Assembly: GCA_014904985.1 (NCBI GenBank)
Contig: MU129033.1
Coordinates: 127,943-191,942 of the forward strand
Source of the DNA: Hydnum rufescens UP504
Taxonomy: Eukaryota; Basidiomycota; Agaricomycetes; Cantharellales; Hydnaceae
Direction: 5' to 3'
Length of the DNA stretch: 64,000 bases
Shown here: positions 46,408 to 56,305 of the stretch, piece after piece
Layout of the letters: every line of letters starts with the position of its first letter
Position numbering within the stretch: the first letter of the stretch is position 1
Notes under the pieces: model-generated
Seen by the model: only the letters and a program-made list of their open reading frames with translations
Databases searched by the model: none
Told to the model about the DNA's origin: nothing
Made by a program: the position numbers and the translations under genes

Positions 46408-47055
46408 AATTCAATGCTGGCAATTGCCAATACTCAAGAAGCACCCAAGTGCTGACACTACAAGCATGATACAGATTGATAGCAAGTATGTAGATGTGGG
46501 ATATAGAATATATAATAAATATTTGTTTAAAAATGTGAAGAAGAGGATGATAATGAGCCAGAGCTCAATAAGGGACGATATGCCTCATTGCAAAGTGGAT
46601 TGGATCACTTCTATGCATCAGAATTGGCCCAAATTTAAATATAGTGATGGTATATATACACCCTACATGGGAAACCAATTATATTGGATGATTCTGGCAT
46701 TTTTCAATTTTTCATGCCTTCAATTCCTTAAATAGGGAATTGAAGTCATGAAAAATTGAAAAATGCCAGAATCATCTGATATAATTGGTTGCTCATGTAG
46801 GGTGTATATATACCATCACTATATTTAAATTTGGGCCAATTCTGATGCATAGAAGTGATTCAATCCACTTTGCAATGAGGCATACCATCCCTTATTGAGC
46901 TCTGGCTCATTATCACCCTCTTCTTCACATTTTTAAACAAATATTTATTATATATTATATATTCCACATCTACATGCTTGCTATCAATCTGTATCATGCT
47001 TGTAGTGTCAGCACTTGGGTGCTTCTTGAGTATTGGCAATTGCTGGCATTGAATT
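46408..47055. repeat. 648 bp inverted repeat at the divergence point
   Basis: Left arm 46408-46730 and right arm 46737-47055 are nearly exact reverse complements, centred near 46733 (CTTCAATTCC/GGGAATTGAAG). Outer ends are AATTCAATGC-GGCAATTGCC. Small frames inside (such as 46424-46735) read on both arms and are not convincing genes. Array units on each side point away from it. Confidence 0.9.
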
Positions 47056-47153
47056 TCACAACTATGCAGCCACACCCAGCAACAGAAAGGTGATGGCCAT
47101 GACCCCAGGACCACATGACCACACACCTGCTGCTGCAGGTGTGTGGTCATAAG

Positions 47154-47255
47154 GTGAGTTTGGTCAGTAGATACAATAGTGCAAAAAGAGTAGTGCAAGC
47201 TACTCTTTTTGCACCACTTTGAATTCTTATACTAACATAGGTTTTCTTATTTTAG
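47154..47255 (+). other. Intron-like segment R1 with hairpin
   Basis: GTGAGT donor at 47154, perfect hairpin 47180-47213 (GAGTAGT/ACTACTC-type arms), branch-like TACTAAC, acceptor TTTTAG ending at 47255. 102 nt. Confidence 0.6.
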
Positions 47256-47396
47256 ATTATGGTCTAAGGCCTGAGACGAAAACCCACCACATGATGAGGG
47301 CCTGAACAGCAGGAGCCAAACCAAAAGAAACAATGGACTGCCCAATGGGTGGCCCCAGGAACCACACCTGCTGCAGTGGGTGTGGTACTATTTAAG

Positions 47397-47505
47397 GTGA
47401 GTGTTCCCCCCCCCCAGTTGATACAGTTGTGCAAAAAAACCAGTGAAAGCTGGTCTTTTTGCACTGAATTATTAACCTTAACTAACATATATTTTGATAT
47501 TCTAG
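47397..47505 (+). other. Intron-like segment R2 with hairpin
   Basis: GTGAGT donor at 47397, hairpin 47430-47463 (ACCAG/CTGGT arms), branch-like AACTAAC, acceptor TTCTAG ending at 47505. 109 nt. Confidence 0.6.
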
Positions 47506-47641
47506 GTCATGCTTTGAACCACCATCTGCACAAGCACCAACTGAAACCACACCAAGTGAGAACCCAATGAACACCCCACTGAACAATAAACCAACACAAA
47601 CCAGACACCCACCATGGTGGGTGTCTGGTTCTACATTCAAG

Positions 47642-47735
47642 GTATGTGTCCCCAATGGTGCAAAAAGAGCAGCAAAAGCTGCTCTTTTTGCATTATGTTG
47701 AATTTCTTTACTGATTGCTTTTTAATTCATTCTAG
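47642..47735 (+). other. Intron-like segment R3 with hairpin
   Basis: GTATGT donor at 47642, hairpin 47659-47692 (GAGCAGC/GCTGCTC), weak branch TACTGAT, acceptor TTCTAG ending at 47735. 94 nt. Confidence 0.55.
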
Positions 47736-47751
47736 GCCATCAAATGAAATC

Positions 47752-48327
47752 TGTAATATAGGGCCATTCTACATAGAGTATGTACAAGTCCTGTCCCCTC
47801 TAGTACCTTATGTAATAGCGCAGCCGTGAGGATTCTAAGTCCCAGTTGTGCTGGAATCAAATCACTCTTTTGCCGGACTTTGTAGCCTCTGCTCGAACTG
47901 TGAAACTAATGTAGCCACACAACAACTATGTGACCAAGTCATGCAACAAAGCAACCACATCAAGACCCATGATCCGTTGCCACAGAGCACAGGGCAGAGA
48001 CAGATAAGGGAGTCACATACAAGCGCGACTCAGTTAGGTAAGTACGCTACTCTAGTGTACTTGCTAACTACCCCTCTCCCCACAGATAGTAGCTGAGCCC
48101 TTTGGCCAGCTACTACCATCTCTCCATTCCCATTCCTCCTCTCCTCTCACTTCTCCCCTGTCCGATGTGAAGCCAGTGCTTAGCTTTGTTTGTGGCCCTC
48201 CTGCTTGAAGCCAGTGCTTAGAGCGGTTGGACTACTTTCCTCCTTCTGTTCACAGGTCCATCGAATCCACCTCATCTAATGACGACAAATACTGCAGTCC
48301 CTTGAAGTCGAGGACCATGTTATTACA
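47752..48327 (+). repeat. 5' LTR of copy A3
   Basis: TGTAATATAGGGCC... to ...GTTATTACA, 576 bp. It holds the intron-like leader, a 9 bp stem TAGTAGCTG/CAGCTACTA at 48087-48115, and two copies of GAAGCCAGTGCTTAG 42 bp apart. One base after it, TGGTTCCCTCTAGCC (48329-48343) is in the position of a primer binding site. Confidence 0.88.
48038..48085 (+). other. Putative intron in the LTR leader
   Basis: GTAAGT donor, TTGCTAAC branch-like motif and CCCACAG acceptor within 48 nt. The same arrangement is kept in the A1 and A2 LTRs and in the A3 3' LTR despite divergence between them. Confidence 0.5.
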
Positions 48328-48420
48328 TTGGTTCCCTCTAGCCAACGAGGCAGTCAAACCAACCAACCCCTGCCATCGCCAGGCTCCCTGTCCCACTCGC
48401 TCCAATCCACGCCACGCAAT

Positions 48421-51366
48421 ATGAGTAAATGGGGTTGACCTTTGAAACCCAATGCTAATGATGCGATCCTGCATCACATCCCATCATCTCAACATGACGA
48501 CATTCTGTATCACCCTGCAACACATGAATGCATCACCATTCCCCCTCATCTCCGTTCTCTGGAATGCTATCTTGAAATCACGCATAGATTAGACGAGCTG
48601 GTAGGCGACTATATGGACCCTTTCTCTGTGGCCCCCGTCACCATGTACCAATTCTTGACAGTATGGACGAAATTCGCTCCAGTGCAGTACCACACTGCCT
48701 ATTTCCTGTTTGATGAAGAGCAACAGAGATGGTTCATGGACAGGGAACTCATTATCACAATTCAGACAGCCCTCGAGAGGCTGCAGCACGTCATTATGGA
48801 TGTCATAGGGATAGTGGGGGAGGAGCCACATCACTTTGTAATAGATCGTGACTCCAAATTAACAGAGCAATTGTGGATGTCCGATCAGCTCAAGGAGCTG
48901 ATGATGGCTGATAGGCTGTTAAAATTGTGAGTCGACTTAGCATTTGAGAGACTCACCAAGCTCAGGAAGCTGCACCAGGGGGAAACTCTATCAACTCCTA
49001 TGGCCACAGAGGACTCCCTTCCCCCTATGCCTGAATTGAAGGACCACCTGCATAAAGCATGGCTCAATCCATGCCTCCCTACCAAGAACGTGGCTCATCG
49101 GGCCCTCACTGTGGGATGGGAAGTGATTGAAGCCGATCTCAATGGCACTCGCCCTATCAACCAGGCCACGAGGTATCCTTGTTCAGGCAGTCAAGCCCTG
49201 AAGTACACATACTATGACATTAAGCTGGAAGATGCCCTCGGAGTCCAACCCCTCCCCCACATAAACACAGATCCCCATGGCTTGGGGCTATTTCTCCCCC
49301 CAGATGAATTCCAGGAGCCCAGCAGAGACGTGAATTGTGACTTCTCGTGAAGTCCAAGAGCAGGCACTGGCTCAATAATAGATTTGCCTGCCTGGCCCAG
49401 ACAGTCATCCAGACAGGGCTTGCGAGGAAGCTCCTCCGCACTCCAGGCTTTGTCTATCAATTTGGAAGTGTTGCCAGCCGTTTGGCAAGACATCCCTCTT
49501 GAGGATCAATGACCCCAAGAGAGTGTCCCCATTACCCCAAATCCCAAGAATTGCTTCGAGGTCCTTTCCCAGTGAATCTCCACTCTAGGGGAAGGGTTAA
49601 AGAATACCCTCTGGACCCCATCAAAGCCGCAACCTCTGGGATCGAGCAGGGAGCCTGCAGGAGCATCGGAAATGGGAATGGTATTAGGCCAGATGGTCCA
49701 AAAATTGTCAAGCAGGATCGCCCCAGCCTTAGGACCGACCCAACGAGTGCAGGGTCATTCACCACACGCCAGCTACCTCATAGTGTGATCAAATGTGGTG
49801 GAGAATGCAAGGCTACCTCCCGGCCAGGCATGGAACCTAGTCACTGACACACCTGCCCTACCTGCCCCTGGAGCCACCAGAGCCCATGACTATTACTCGG
49901 GCCTAATCAAAGTGGCCCCGATGCCCCAGCTCAGCTCGCTCTTCGTGAATAACCCAATACAAGCCCCACTATCCAAACTAGGGCAAGCCCCCATCATTTC
50001 CCAAGCGTCAAATAGGAATATGCCTCCCCCGGGTCCTTCAAGGTGTGTGAGCCCCAAATCCTTCACAGGGGACCTATGAGTCAAGGATCCACCGCCCTCT
50101 CAACCCCACAGTTCGAAGGGTAGTGGGAGTGGCCTGCCGGAAGGGGGAAATGGCGAAGGCCCTAGTGGAGGTGGAGGTGGGGGTGGAGGTCCAAGTGGTG
50201 GAAACGGAGGCCCAGGTAGTGGAGGAGGCCCAGGACAAGGAAGTCAAGGGCCAGGATCCCCTCCTAGTGGAGGTCCCTCAGGCCCCCCCGTTCCCATGGG
50301 TCCTCCTGGCCCTCCTGGCTCGCCAGGCCCACCAGGTCCTCCCAGGCCCGAAGGACCGCTCTCCAATGCCCCACCCTCTGGCATTGTGTGGGACAATAAG
50401 CTTAAATGGTCTACTGTACCTGAATGGGACAGAGCACATGAGACAGCAATCGACTGGCTGTATGAATGTAATGATCTCGCCAGTCTAGGCCCTACGTTGG
50501 GGGGGCCAGTTGCCCATGATAGTGACATGCCGTTTCAAAGGAGCAGTAGCAACTGCTTGGCGGGCGCACTCTGTGCCCGTCAAACACTCAATTCTCCAGT
50601 TGTGGGACAACCTGTGCAAGTGGGTCTTACATCGCTATCTAGGAGAGGTCTGGTACACGGCGCAGTGCCTCCAATACAACGAAGAGGTTTTCCGCAGCGC
50701 CGAGTACCCTGACGAATTACCTGCAGAGTACATACAACAGCGAATCCTCCTCTTGTGCATTTTCTTGCAATTCACCCCCAATAGCCCAAGGAAACAGCTT
50801 CGGTCATGAACAATGCACCAACTGAGTGGGATGTCATCCTGCACTGGAGTGACTGACCCCTGATAGAATCAGTCCTGATGTTGGCCAAACAATTTGAAGC
50901 CGCGTTGATCACCCAGTGGAGATCTTCACAGTACTACCGACGTCATCTAGGAGCAAGGAGCTCCAAGAGAGCCAATTTAGCCACACAGGGCAATGACGAA
51001 GAAAGGGAGGAGGAGGATTCCTTGCACTCCCCCTTGGAGGATGATTCTGAGGGAGCCTTCTACTACTCCAGTGAGGAAGCAGAAGGAAATAGGGCTTCCT
51101 CAACAGCGTTTAACATGGGAAAGCGCCCGGTGGGCCGATCCTATCATCCTCAGCATCACGTACCCCTCTCGAGCAAGATGGCGGATAACGTCAAAAAGAT
51201 GTACCCGTACCCTTGAGATGACTCTGTGGTCAGCCATAACAAGCCCAGCCAGAAGTGTTTCACCTGTGGGAGCAAGAAGCATTGGGTCTGGGAATGTAAA
51301 CACTATGGAGCATATTCCAATCGTCTCAAGAGGAGAATGCTCAAAAAAGGAACACTGGCGTTATGA
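48421..51366 (+). pseudogene. gag of copy A3 with Gly/Pro linker and zinc knuckle
   Basis: The likely start is ATG 48421 (MSKWG, then a TGA where CGA is expected). Frame 1 is open to 49350 apart from TGA 48928-48930. Coding then continues in another frame with composition like gag, then a Gly-rich and collagen-like linker (50110-50360: GPSGGGG, GPPGPPGSPGPPGPP). A capsid-like part follows (50385-50760: DWLYECNDLASLG, then a frameshift at a G-run near 50500, then LQLWDNLCKWVLHRYLGEV). Next is an acidic stretch and the knuckle CFTCGSKKHWVWEC (CX2CX4HX4C, about 51258-51300). Gag binds RNA and forms the particle. Confidence 0.82.
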
Positions 51367-51429
51367 GACACCTAATTACAAAGCAGCATATTCAGCTGCC
51401 ATAGATTCCAGCCAGGATTTTTAATTACA

Positions 51430-52190
51430 GGATGGACGAACACAGCTCTGCCGTCTAGTTCCCCTGTAACCTATCTGAAGCCCATGTATATAGAGACTCA
51501 AGAACACTTGTTGCATAATGTAAATGTAGCAATGAGTAATATACAGCTTCCCCCTCCTGTGAAATCCTTCCTGGATTCCCCAAGAAAACCTCCTGATAGA
51601 CAGTGCCCCTGTGATCTGGGAGAAATGAGTCAGTGATTCATAGCAGTGGCTGCAGTGTTGAAGCCAGTTGAGAATGAGCCACCAGAATCACCAAAGGCTC
51701 CAAATGACCTTCCAGTGAAGGTTATTCATTGCCTCAAGGCTAGAACCACACCCCCCAGGAAATCAGCTCTGGGCATTATGGCACTTAGCATATACTGTAC
51801 GGTGGCTACCTGGGGTTGCTCTCAAGTCCAGAAGTACAGCTACGACTAGATTCGGGTGCTGACATCACGCTGATATCAGAGGAATGCTATAAAGCCTTGG
51901 AACATCACCCAAAATTACAAAAGGGGATGAAGCTTAGCCTTTTCGAGCTCACCAACCAAGCAAAAATCCTAGGCTATGTGAACATTCGAGTCTTCATGCC
52001 TATGACAGATGGTTGAATGCTAGAATTCCTTGAGGAAGCCTACATGATACCAGGAATGAACATCCCTGTGTTGCTAGGGGAGGACTTCCAGGTTAACTAC
52101 AAGGTCTCCATGCTGAGAACAGCACAAGAGACGCGCCTCTCGATCAGTCAGCTGGAGGAGTGATTCAACATTTGTGCTCATTCAACCCCC
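51430..52190 (+). pseudogene. Protease region of copy A3
   Basis: The retroviral-type aspartic protease motif LDSGADITLIS lies at about 51847-51880 and the second strand motif IPVLLGEDF near 52062. TGA stops at 51634, 52013 and 52160 interrupt the frame. It is preceded by a linker read as SNIQLPPPVKSFL and followed directly by the RT region. Confidence 0.8.
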
Positions 52191-52193
52191 ATT

Positions 52194-54611
52194 GTGGCAA
52201 GAAATGTCCAAGTCTGGCCACGCCATCCCAAAGGGATCCGGAATCACGCCATGTACCTAGCCGCTTCCAGGAACCCCGACAGGTGCCAAGAATATTGCCG
52301 CACACCATGCCTGTTGCGAGTGGCAAAGGACGTGAGAATCCATCCTGGATGGGCTGCCAGGGTTCCAGTGGAAGGTCTAGTAGTGGGGCGCGAGGAATGG
52401 TTCATGGAGAGGGTTACACTTCCCATGAGCAATGGGTGCTTCCTAGCAGCTCCGTCAGCACTGCTTAAGTCAGAGGAGCTCATAGTGCAGGTAGCCAATA
52501 CGTCCCCCACCACAAAATGGATTTGCAAGGGCAATGTACTGGGCATCCTACATGACCCAGAGCAGTACTTCGATAGGGCCAGGGATGATGGACGAATGCA
52601 GTGCTTGAAAGCCTATGCCCAGGTAGTGCAGAAGATTGCCCAAGGATTGTTGGGGGACAAGGATCTATCAGATCAAGCATCAGCAAAGTCGCGAGCGCTG
52701 GAGATCCCCCCAGGACCTGATGGTCCTGATGAGCTTTGGGGCCCTAAAACATCAGAGCCCATGGACCCAACTACGTACGACTCAAGGAAACTCGAAGAAC
52801 TCATAGATATCGCTCCAGACACCCCTCCAGACATAAAAGCGAAGACTCTGGCTCTGATCAAAAAGCATATCCAGGCATTCAGGTTCGACGATCACCTGGG
52901 GATGTTGGAAATGATCGCCAAGATCTGCATGAAGGAGGAGGCCCACCCCATGTCCATGCCTATGTATGGGGCTTCTCCAGTGAAAAGACAAGTGATTGAC
53001 AAGCAGATGGACAAGTGGATCTGTCAGGAGGTGGTGGAACCTTCGAAAAGTCCCTGGGCTGCCCCTGTAGTTATAGCATATCGAAATGGGAAACCGAGAT
53101 TCTGTGTAGACTACAGGAAACTCAATGCCATGACTATACCCAATGAATTCCCGATCCCTTGACAAATGGAAATCCTGCAAGCCCTGTCAGGATCGCAGGT
53201 CTTGTCCACCCTTGACGCGCTGGTGGGATTCCATCAGATGACGATAGATGAGGAGGATAAAGAGAAAACAGCCTTCTGTTCTCACTGAGGGCTCTGGCAA
53301 TTCAAACGAATGCCCTTCAGCCTTAGGAATGGCCCCTCAATCTTTCAGAGGATGATGCAATCCATCCTCACCCCATTTCTATGGATTTTCTCACTGGTGT
53401 ACATAGACGACATCATAGTATATTCAAAATCATATGAGGAGCACCTGGAGCACCTCGACCAAGTCCTACAGGCATGTGCTGAAGCCAAACTAACCTTGGC
53501 TCCCAAGAAGTGCCACTTCATGTACACCTCTATCCTACTACTGGGGCAAAAGGTCTCCTGACTTGGGTTGTCGACCCACAAGGAAAAGATCAAGGCCGTT
53601 ACAGACCTAGCCTGCCCCCATAATAGAGCAACGCTGCAAACATTCCTGGGGATGGCTGTTTACTTCTTGCACTTTATACCGCACTACTCAGAGCAAGCAG
53701 CGCCATTATTCAAACTACTATGAAAAGGCACAAGCTGGACTTGGGGGGTGGAGCAAGAACAAGTCTTCAAAGACGTCAAAGAAGGGCTGGTCTCAGCCCC
53801 TGTGCTCGGTCACTCGATTCCAGCTAGGCTGTATCATATATATTCCGATGCATCAGATGTAGCCATAGGGGCCAGTCTACAACAAATCCAGCCAATAGCT
53901 ATGAGAAATCTGAAGGGTATGAAAATATATGATAAGATCCTGGCTGCTCATGCAAAAGGTGAGCCTGTCCTGAAAATAGCTCGTCAAGCCTTGAAGAATA
54001 CAAATGACGTGCCCAACCCCAGCCCCTGGGCCGAGAATATGGAAGACACAATAGTGCATGTAGAACAAGTAATCGCCTACTGGAGTAGGTCCCTCAAGTC
54101 TGCTGAACGAAACTATTCGGCAACGGAGAGAGAAGCCCTAGGGGTTAAGGTAGCGCTAGTGCGTTTCCAACCCTTCATTGAAGGCAAGAAAAACATTGTG
54201 ATTACGGATCACGCAGCCCTACAATGGGCCAGGATGTATGAAAATGCCAACAGACATCTCGCAGTGTGGGGGGCAGTATTTGTGGCGTATCCAGGCCTGG
54301 ATATAGTACACAGAGCAGGCATTGTTCACTCCAACATCAACCCCCTCTCAAGGCTACGACAGGTTCCACCGCATCAATCGCTTGTGGAAGATAGCTCCCC
54401 CTCCCTGCCAACTCAGCTCCCAATGCAACCGATGTACGCATGGGAAGATGTAGTAGAGAGGAAGCCCACTGAGCGAGCAGCATTCCTTTCCACCCGAGTG
54501 CAGAGCAAGAGGCAAGGTCTCCAAGAGGAGGGGAAGGCTACCACCAGCACAACAGATGAGATAGAGTTGGCTGCGCAGCGAAGAGCCAGAACAATGAACC
54601 CCCCAGGCTGA
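52194..54611 (+). pseudogene. Reverse transcriptase and RNase H of copy A3
   Basis: 52194-53162 is one open stretch holding the PR-RT linker and the RT start (VVEPSKSPWAAPVVIAYRNG, FCVDYRKLNAMTIP). TGA replaces Trp before QMEILQAL. Then GFHQM and the active site YIDDIIVYSKSYEEH (53400-53440), intact here. RNase H is at 53748-54611: IYSDASDVAIG, ERNYSATEREALGV, VITDHAALQWA, and HSNINPLSRL, where related elements usually have Asp in place of the second Asn. The long insert between the first RNase H strand and VIAYWSRSL is usual in Agaricomycete gypsy elements. Several stops. Confidence 0.88.
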
Positions 54612-55790
54612 GAACACATGCCATGAACACTGGACATCGAGATCAGCCCCCAAAGAATAGAAGCCTTTGTTCAAGGATACCAAGTGGACCCCAGCTTCCA
54701 GCAACCATGGAGTGAAGCGGCAGAAGATGAATCGGAGCTCTTGGCAGCTCAGAGATTTTATAAGTCCAGAGAAGGACTTCTGATCTTCCGAGATGCAGAC
54801 TGAGTAGCCCAACTATGCATGCTGAAGTCAGAAATATGTAGGATACTCAAGGAATCACACAAGTCACCCTGGGAAACTGCCCATGCAGGATCCTGAAGGC
54901 TATTTCACAAGCTCGCCACGTGATTCTATTGGCCCAAGATGTGGGCAGATGTAGTCAACTACACTAAGACATGCGACGTCTGCCAGAAGATTAAATCAGA
55001 CAAATGAGGACCGATGGGAAAGCTACATCCCCATGCCATCCCACTACTCCCATTCAAAGTAGTGATCCTAGACCTCATTACGGCCTCCCGAAGTTGGAGG
55101 GGCATGATGTGGTGCTAGTGATAGTGGACAAGCTTACCAAATTCGTCCAATACGTCCCCACCTCCTCGAGCTTAAAGCAGGAGGGCTTTGCCAGGATGTT
55201 CATCCAGCATGTCATCCTGAAATACGGTCTCCTGAGGCAGATGATTGCAGACCGGGACACCAGGTGGTCCTGATCCTTTTGGGCGTCAGTTGCCAAACAC
55301 CTCAAGCTGGATCTACTCCTCTTGACATCCCATCACCTGCAGATGGATGGACAAATGGAAAAGGCCAATGACACACTTGAAGTGGTGCTACATGCTTACA
55401 CGGCTGGGAATCGCAGTTCCTGGGCCCAGTGGCTAGGAACACTCACGATGGCCCACAACTCAACACCTCATTCCTCCACTGGTTATTCACCCTTCTTCCT
55501 TTTACATGGGTACTCCCCCAAGACTAAGGCAACTGCTATGGACCCAATAGGAAGGGGCATCAAATGGATGGAGCTGGACAACGCAGCCACCTCTTCATTT
55601 GTAGGTGAGATGGAAGCCCATCGCTCACTAGCCCAGGATGCCCTAGCAAGAGCCCAAGCCAGGCAAGCAAAAGCCTATAATTTGCAAAGGCGTGACGAAG
55701 AATTCAAGGAAGGGGATGAGGTTCTAGTGAACCCCCACTCCCCCGAGCTGGTCGACATGCAAGGCACAGGGAGGAAGCTAGTCCAATGAT
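54612..55790 (+). pseudogene. Integrase of copy A3
   Basis: Zinc-binding part near 54850-54990 (ESHKSPWETAH, CDVCQKIK). The core has LDLI at about 55068, then a one-base loss (GGCC where A1 has GGGCC) shifts frame, then GHDVVLVIVDKLTKFVQYVP, IADRDTRW, DGQMEKAND. The C-terminal part is EEFKEGDEVLVNPHSPE. TGA stops at 54800, 54894, 54921 and 55007 include changes of Trp and Arg codons. Confidence 0.87.
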
Positions 55791-56176
55791 GCATTGGGCC
55801 ATTTCAGATCTCAGAAAAGATAAATCCCATAGTCTACCATGTGAATATACCCCCCGAATGTAAGATGCACCCGATCATAAATATACAGCATCTGGTAAAA
55901 TACCACCATGACGAGCAAGATGACAAATGAGCCAGGCTCCCCAAGCTAAGGGAACTGACGAAGGCAGAAGAATATGAAGTAGAGAAAATTGTAGGACACC
56001 ACTACAATCGGTCAAGGAGAAGGAGGGAGTACCTAGTGAGGTGGAAAGGGTATGGGCCTGAGCACGACACGTTCGAGCCCAAGCTGGGGCTACGGAACAC
56101 CTTTTCTCGCCTCAGGGAGTACCACAGGACCCTGGAAGAACATGGCAGCAAAAATGAGGACTCCATGAGGCCATAG
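55791..56176 (+). pseudogene. Chromodomain end of copy A3 pol
   Basis: GPFQISEKINPIVYHVNIPP, then the chromodomain 55973-56140: YEVEKIVGHHYNRS, YLVRWKGYGPEHDTFEP, LREYHRTLEE. One TGA at 55926. Pol stops at TAG 56174-56176, and ORF3 starts 130 bp further. Confidence 0.87.
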
Positions 56177-56305
56177 TAGAGTCCCCCCACTTATACATTC
56201 CTCCCAGCACTCGTAGATTCCCTCTTTTCCCTCTTTTCTCTCTCTCTCTCTTCCCTTCTTCTCTCCTCAACCTCAGTCTCAACCTCCACTTCGATCTCAA
56301 CCCTG

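Larger units (their letters stand above)
47056..47751 (+). repeat. Right, plus-strand arm of the array, first part
   Basis: Three units with palindromes at 47115-47150 (36 bp), 47362-47385 and 47601-47628 (CCAGACACCC/GGGTGTCTGG, both arms changed together). Each palindrome is followed within about 10-15 bp by an intron-like segment. The arm is cut at 47751 by gypsy copy A3 and resumes at 61070. Confidence 0.75.

Noticed and set aside
46424..47198. Small frames on both arms of the large inverted repeat
   Set aside because: The two are the same sequence read from each arm, AT-rich, without motif or consistent start.
50123..50528. Collagen-like GPP repeats and an antisense Gly/Pro frame
   Set aside because: This is the low-complexity linker of gypsy gag, in frame with gag sequence on both sides, not a collagen gene.
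52244..53180. Long minus-strand frames opposite A3 RT
   Set aside because: They mirror the RT coding strand and carry no independent motif.
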